Source of the DNA: Lachnospiraceae bacterium
GTDB lineage: Bacteria > Bacillota_A > Clostridia > Lachnospirales > Lachnospiraceae
Assembly (NCBI GenBank): GCA_024683935.1
Contig: JAIKXV010000019.1
Span: 1 to 27,412 of the forward strand
Length of the DNA stretch: 27,412 nt
Direction of reading: 5' to 3'
In this document: piece by piece, positions 24,725 to 27,412 of the stretch
How positions within the stretch are numbered: position 1 is the first letter of the stretch
Layout: the number at the start of each line of letters is the position of its first letter
Made by a program: the position numbers and the translations under genes
Notes under the pieces: generated by a model
The model's input: the letters and a program-made list of their open reading frames with translations, nothing else
Databases searched by the model: none
What the model was told of the DNA's origin: nothing

Positions 24725-26695
24725 GTGCCGATACTGATCTTTATTTTAACAGTCTGTCTGATGGGCTGTTCTGCAGGAAATACCGCGGCGGAAAAAGTGG
24801 GATCTTTTTCCGGGACTGACAGCGAAAAGGACTATATCAGGGCGTCTGACGTGCTGGTCGAAGACGTATCTTCGGCGGCGGAAAACGCTGAACCCCGGAA
24901 GAACCCGGATAACGCCCTGAATATCCCGACTCAGATCACGAAGGTCGGAGATACTTATTTTATAGTTGACTGTTATCATGATCAGATAATTTATAATGAT
25001 GACCTGACTGCCCCCCTTAGCGAGTGGTCCGTTATGACGGACGAGCTTAATAAAGGGCATACTCTCGCAAGCGACGGGACAGTATATGTCACGGACGATA
25101 CGGAAAACGACCGCATAATGGTATTTGAGAGGTCAGGGGACAGCTTTGTTTTTACGCAGAAATTTGATGATATCACATCCCGGCCCCATTATATCGTTTA
25201 TGACGGGGCGCGGGATTTATTTTTTGCCTGGTGCTCCACCAGCGGTGAAATGTATGTTTTCCGCCGCGATAAAGAGGATAACCGGATGTATTTAACGGAT
25301 GTACGATCCATACCGGAGCTTGACGGAGTGTATGTGCGCTCTTTCACGATCATCGGTGATGAGGTCTACTTTGTTTCCGGAAACAGCAGCATTATAAAGG
25401 CAGATCTCGATACTTTCAAAATACTGGAAGAATACCCGGTTCCTTCAACCATGGCCGGGATGATACAGCTTACGAAGATAGAAGATTTCTTCTATATCAC
25501 CATATCCACCGACGACAAATGGGATCAGAATTACGCCACCATTATCAGATGCAGGTCGTTAAAGGATCTGCAGAATAACGATTTTGAAGATATCTACCAT
25601 TACTTTGTCGGTGGAGGAACCCCCTACTACATCACGGAAATAGACGGATACTACTACCTCACGGAGCACCGGGTGCCGGGACATTCCATATGGCGCTTCC
25701 GTCCGGAGGGAGAGGATATAAAGGTCGAAAGTATTTTTGATCCGGAGGAACCGGAGATAAATTCTGACGGATTTTATCAAAAGCTGGCAAAGGGGGAAGA
25801 TGTAAATATACTGATAAACGGGGACTCCATTGCAGCGGGAGCCGGAGCGTCCGACGGAAAGTCCTGGGATGCCCGACTGAAGAGTTTTATAGAATCCGAA
25901 TATCATGTGAACTGCAACATAACCAATATTTCCATGGGCGGAAACGGAAGCTATGCGGGATATGTGAGGGAGAGCATCCTTGATGACGGCAGAGATTATG
26001 ATCTGGTGATCTTTTGCTACGGGCAGAACGACGGAAGGAAGAAGATCGCTGCCGACTATGAATCCCTGATAAGAGCGGCAAGGGAAAAATATCCGAAGGC
26101 GGAAATGATCTCCATTCTGGAAAGCTCCCAGAGAGAGTACACGAAGAAGATAAAGACGATAGAAGAGCTGGACAGGTATTACGATATTCCTGAAGCGGAT
26201 ATGATAGCAGCCTTCAATGACAGCGGCGTCCCCTATGATGAGCTGACGGTTGATGACAAGCATCCGAATGACAGGGGTCACGGTCTGTATTTAGATGTGG
26301 TAAGCAATGTTATAAAAGAAAATGTGTCGAACAACGCTTCATACAGTAAGACGATGAAGTCGCCCTTAAATGAAAACGCTTTGGGAGCGAAGGATATTTC
26401 CTATTATCCGGCGGAAGCTTTTACGCGAAAAGATGATCTGACGTGGACAATTACTATGGATAAGGAAGTCCGGGGGATCCCCGGTATTTATCAGACCTTC
26501 GGGCCCGGTGACGGGAAGGTGGTAATAAATTCGGATAGCGGTGCCCCGGTTGAATCGGATATTGCCTGGCCCTATGATTTTAAACAGGACTACATTACTG
26601 CCCTTAGCGATGAAGAGACCGGCATCTCCGGTACGGTTGAGATCATTTTCTCATCGCCCGAATGGGCGGACGGCTTTAAAGGGCTGATAGGGTAA
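24725..26695 (+). CDS. Lipoprotein with N-terminal propeller-like region and SGNH hydrolase domain
   Basis: The 656-residue protein is a probable surface lipoprotein esterase/deacetylase. A short signal with lipobox LMGC (C15) lacks basic residues. Region 65-335 has repeated Tyr/Asp/Gly-rich beta motifs (TYFIVDCYHDQIIYNDD, GTVYVTDDTENDRIMVF, GYYYLTEHRVPGHSIWRF) resembling a beta-propeller. The SGNH domain has all four blocks: GDS with nucleophile S368 (NILINGDSIAAG), G405/G406 (NISMGGNG), N435 (FCYGQND), and D510/D511 plus H513 (DDKHPND). About 110 C-terminal residues (545-656) form an extra beta-rich domain. Start GTG, 4 nt after serS, with only a weak AAGGGT site. No other in-frame start exists before the upstream stop at 24665. 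Carbohydrate deacetylation is a guess. Confidence 0.8.
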   Translation: MPILIFILTVCLMGCSAGNTAAEKVGSFSGTDSEKDYIRASDVLVEDVSSAAENAEPRKNPDNALNIPTQITKVGDTYFIVDCYHDQIIYNDDLTAPLSEWSVMTDELNKGHTLASDGTVYVTDDTENDRIMVFERSGDSFVFTQKFDDITSRPHYIVYDGARDLFFAWCSTSGEMYVFRRDKEDNRMYLTDVRSIPELDGVYVRSFTIIGDEVYFVSGNSSIIKADLDTFKILEEYPVPSTMAGMIQLTKIEDFFYITISTDDKWDQNYATIIRCRSLKDLQNNDFEDIYHYFVGGGTPYYITEIDGYYYLTEHRVPGHSIWRFRPEGEDIKVESIFDPEEPEINSDGFYQKLAKGEDVNILINGDSIAAGAGASDGKSWDARLKSFIESEYHVNCNITNISMGGNGSYAGYVRESILDDGRDYDLVIFCYGQNDGRKKIAADYESLIRAAREKYPKAEMISILESSQREYTKKIKTIEELDRYYDIPEADMIAAFNDSGVPYDELTVDDKHPNDRGHGLYLDVVSNVIKENVSNNASYSKTMKSPLNENALGAKDISYYPAEAFTRKDDLTWTITMDKEVRGIPGIYQTFGPGDGKVVINSDSGAPVESDIAWPYDFKQDYITALSDEETGISGTVEIIFSSPEWADGFKGLIG

Positions 26696-26712
26696 GCAGA
26701 ATTCTCTGCTTT

Positions 26713-26742
26713 TTGACTATAAACTGATTATTATGGTATTAT
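26713..26742 (+). promoter_or_regulatory. Possible promoter of the kinase-like gene
   Basis: TTGACT (26713-26718), an 18-bp spacer and TATTAT (26737-26742) lie 130 nt ahead of the kinase-like gene. The hairpin at 26765-26808 would then sit in its leader, or this promoter is not the real one. Confidence 0.35.
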
Positions 26743-26764
26743 TCATAAAGCTGTTTTACTAAAT

Positions 26765-26815
26765 CTTCCCACACCCAAAAGTGCGAATCCTATTTATTAT
26801 GTGGGAAGTTTTATT
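26765..26815 (+). terminator. Terminator of the lipoprotein gene
   Basis: CTTCCCACA (26765-26773) pairs perfectly with TGTGGGAAG (26800-26808) across a 26-nt loop, followed by TTTTATTTATTTATT. It lies 70 nt after the lipoprotein stop. The long loop lowers certainty. Confidence 0.6.
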
Positions 26816-26872
26816 TATTTATTCATGTATGATCATGAAGATTTATAAATTTTTTTACTCAAGAGGAAGAAT

Positions 26873-27412
26873 ATGTCAAGGGAAACAGTAATAAACCGAG
26901 AAGAAGAGCCGCTTACCCGTGGCACTGTGATAAACCGAGAAGAAGAGCCGCTTACCCGCGGCACAGTAATAAACCGAGAAGAAGAGCCACTTACCCGTGG
27001 CACTGTTGTAAACCGTGAGGAAGAGCCGCTTACAAACAGTACCGTAGTCAATTCCGAAGAAGGTAACGACCCGGAAATAGAGCAGCTTAAAAGGGGAGAT
27101 GAGCTTCCCGGCGGCTACATGATCTTAAAGATCCTTAGTAAGGCAGGCGGAGAAGCCCGCCTTTTTGAAGTGGAAAAGGACGGACATATCTATGCCGCCA
27201 AATGTTATCTTAGAGAAAAAGCCATAAAGCACGAGGTCCTTGATAAGCTTCTTGAATCAGGACATAAAAATCTGCCGAAGATATATGAGCTTGGAACCTA
27301 TAACGGTAAACCCTTTGTCATAATGGAGTTCTACCCGCAGGGGAGTCTTGAAGGACAGGTGCTTTCCCCTGAGGAAATGGAAAAGCGCTTTGTGCCCGAT
27401 ATGAATGAAGCC
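26873..27412 (+). CDS. Ser/Thr protein kinase-like protein with tandem-repeat N-terminus (partial)
   Basis: The first 180 codons are seen; the gene runs off the window. AGAGGAAG precedes the ATG. Residues 5-59 are four copies of a 13-residue unit TVINREEEPLTRG (5-17, 18-30, 31-43, and 44-56 as TVVNREEEPLTNS), then a fading fifth (57-, TVVNSEEGND). From 76 a Hanks-type kinase N-lobe follows: DELPGGYMILKILSKAGGEARLFEVE (76-101, degenerate Gly-loop), catalytic-type lysine K110 (IYAAKCY), a possible alpha-C glutamate E121, and hinge VIMEFYPQGSLEG (149-161). The catalytic loop and DFG lie outside the window, so activity cannot be judged. The repeat tail with Thr and Glu may be a phosphorylation target. 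Confidence 0.75.
   Translation, partial: MSRETVINREEEPLTRGTVINREEEPLTRGTVINREEEPLTRGTVVNREEEPLTNSTVVNSEEGNDPEIEQLKRGDELPGGYMILKILSKAGGEARLFEVEKDGHIYAAKCYLREKAIKHEVLDKLLESGHKNLPKIYELGTYNGKPFVIMEFYPQGSLEGQVLSPEEMEKRFVPDMNEA
26885..27040 (+). repeat. 39-bp tandem repeat, four copies, within the kinase-like gene
   Basis: Units of exactly 39 bp start at 26885, 26924, 26963 and 27002. The first three encode identical residues and differ by a few synonymous changes (CGT/CGC, CCG/CCA, ACT/ACA); the fourth has diverged at its end. The near-identity indicates recent expansion by slippage or recombination, kept in frame. Confidence 0.93.

Noticed and set aside
26885..27040. CRISPR-like regular repeats
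   Set aside because: The 39-bp units are directly adjacent with no spacers and encode in-frame protein repeats, so this is a coding tandem repeat.
26833..27051. A 72-codon minus-strand frame encoding a repeated SGSSSRFITVPRV peptide
   Set aside because: It is the reverse reading of the 39-bp tandem repeat in the kinase-like gene, whose forward frame has a ribosome binding site and a kinase domain.

Overview
The window is the replication-origin region of a low-to-mid GC Bacillota (Clostridia) chromosome. It most likely comes from a Lachnospiraceae member. This is inferred from gene order (the DUF4446 and DUF3881 genes directly behind parAB; rpmH-rnpA-yidD-yidC-jag-mnmE-mnmG-rsmG left of oriC; dnaA-dnaN-yaaA-recF-gyrB-gyrA right of it), from class I two-subunit fumarase genes, and from the archaeal-like SerRS variant. 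No genus can be assigned from the sequence alone.

Layout. Positions 1-1590 hold the start of a secreted-protein gene, a probable ~220-nt non-coding transcript, a SAM-dependent methyltransferase gene, a GC-rich repeat block and a tRNA-Arg(CCU) gene, all on the minus strand. Positions 1594-4770 are a minus-strand operon of parA, parB and two Lachnospiraceae-type genes (DUF4446, DUF3881). A flavodoxin-fold oxidoreductase gene and a DUF3781 gene follow at 4885-5734. Three parS sites lie in 5802-5915, next to the end of rsmG. Positions 5916-12853 carry the classic rpmH-to-rsmG ribosome, tRNA-modification and membrane-insertion operon, driven by a strong sigma-A promoter at 12908-12936. Positions 12954-13250 are oriC, with at least eight DnaA boxes and an AT-rich stretch. 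Positions 13281-21776 are dnaA, dnaN, yaaA, recF, gyrB and gyrA on the plus strand. Thus almost every gene is co-directional with the fork leaving oriC.

Right of gyrA lie the two subunits of a [4Fe-4S] fumarase/tartrate-type hydro-lyase on the minus strand, so head-on to the fork. Then come serS, a large lipoprotein with an SGNH-hydrolase domain, and the first 180 codons of a Ser/Thr-kinase-like protein with a 13-residue repeat tail.

How it works together: DnaA opens oriC; the clamp, RecF and gyrase genes supply replication functions; ParB bound at the nearby parS sites, with ParA, segregates the origin. The most unusual signals are a small dyad-symmetric element between the two fumarase genes that combines DnaA-box-like sequences with the two halves of a parS site, a gyrA terminator embedded in the convergent fumarase gene, the putative ncRNA at 249-470, the repeat block behind the tRNA, and the tandem-repeat tail of the kinase-like protein. 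I see no phage, transposase or CRISPR genes.
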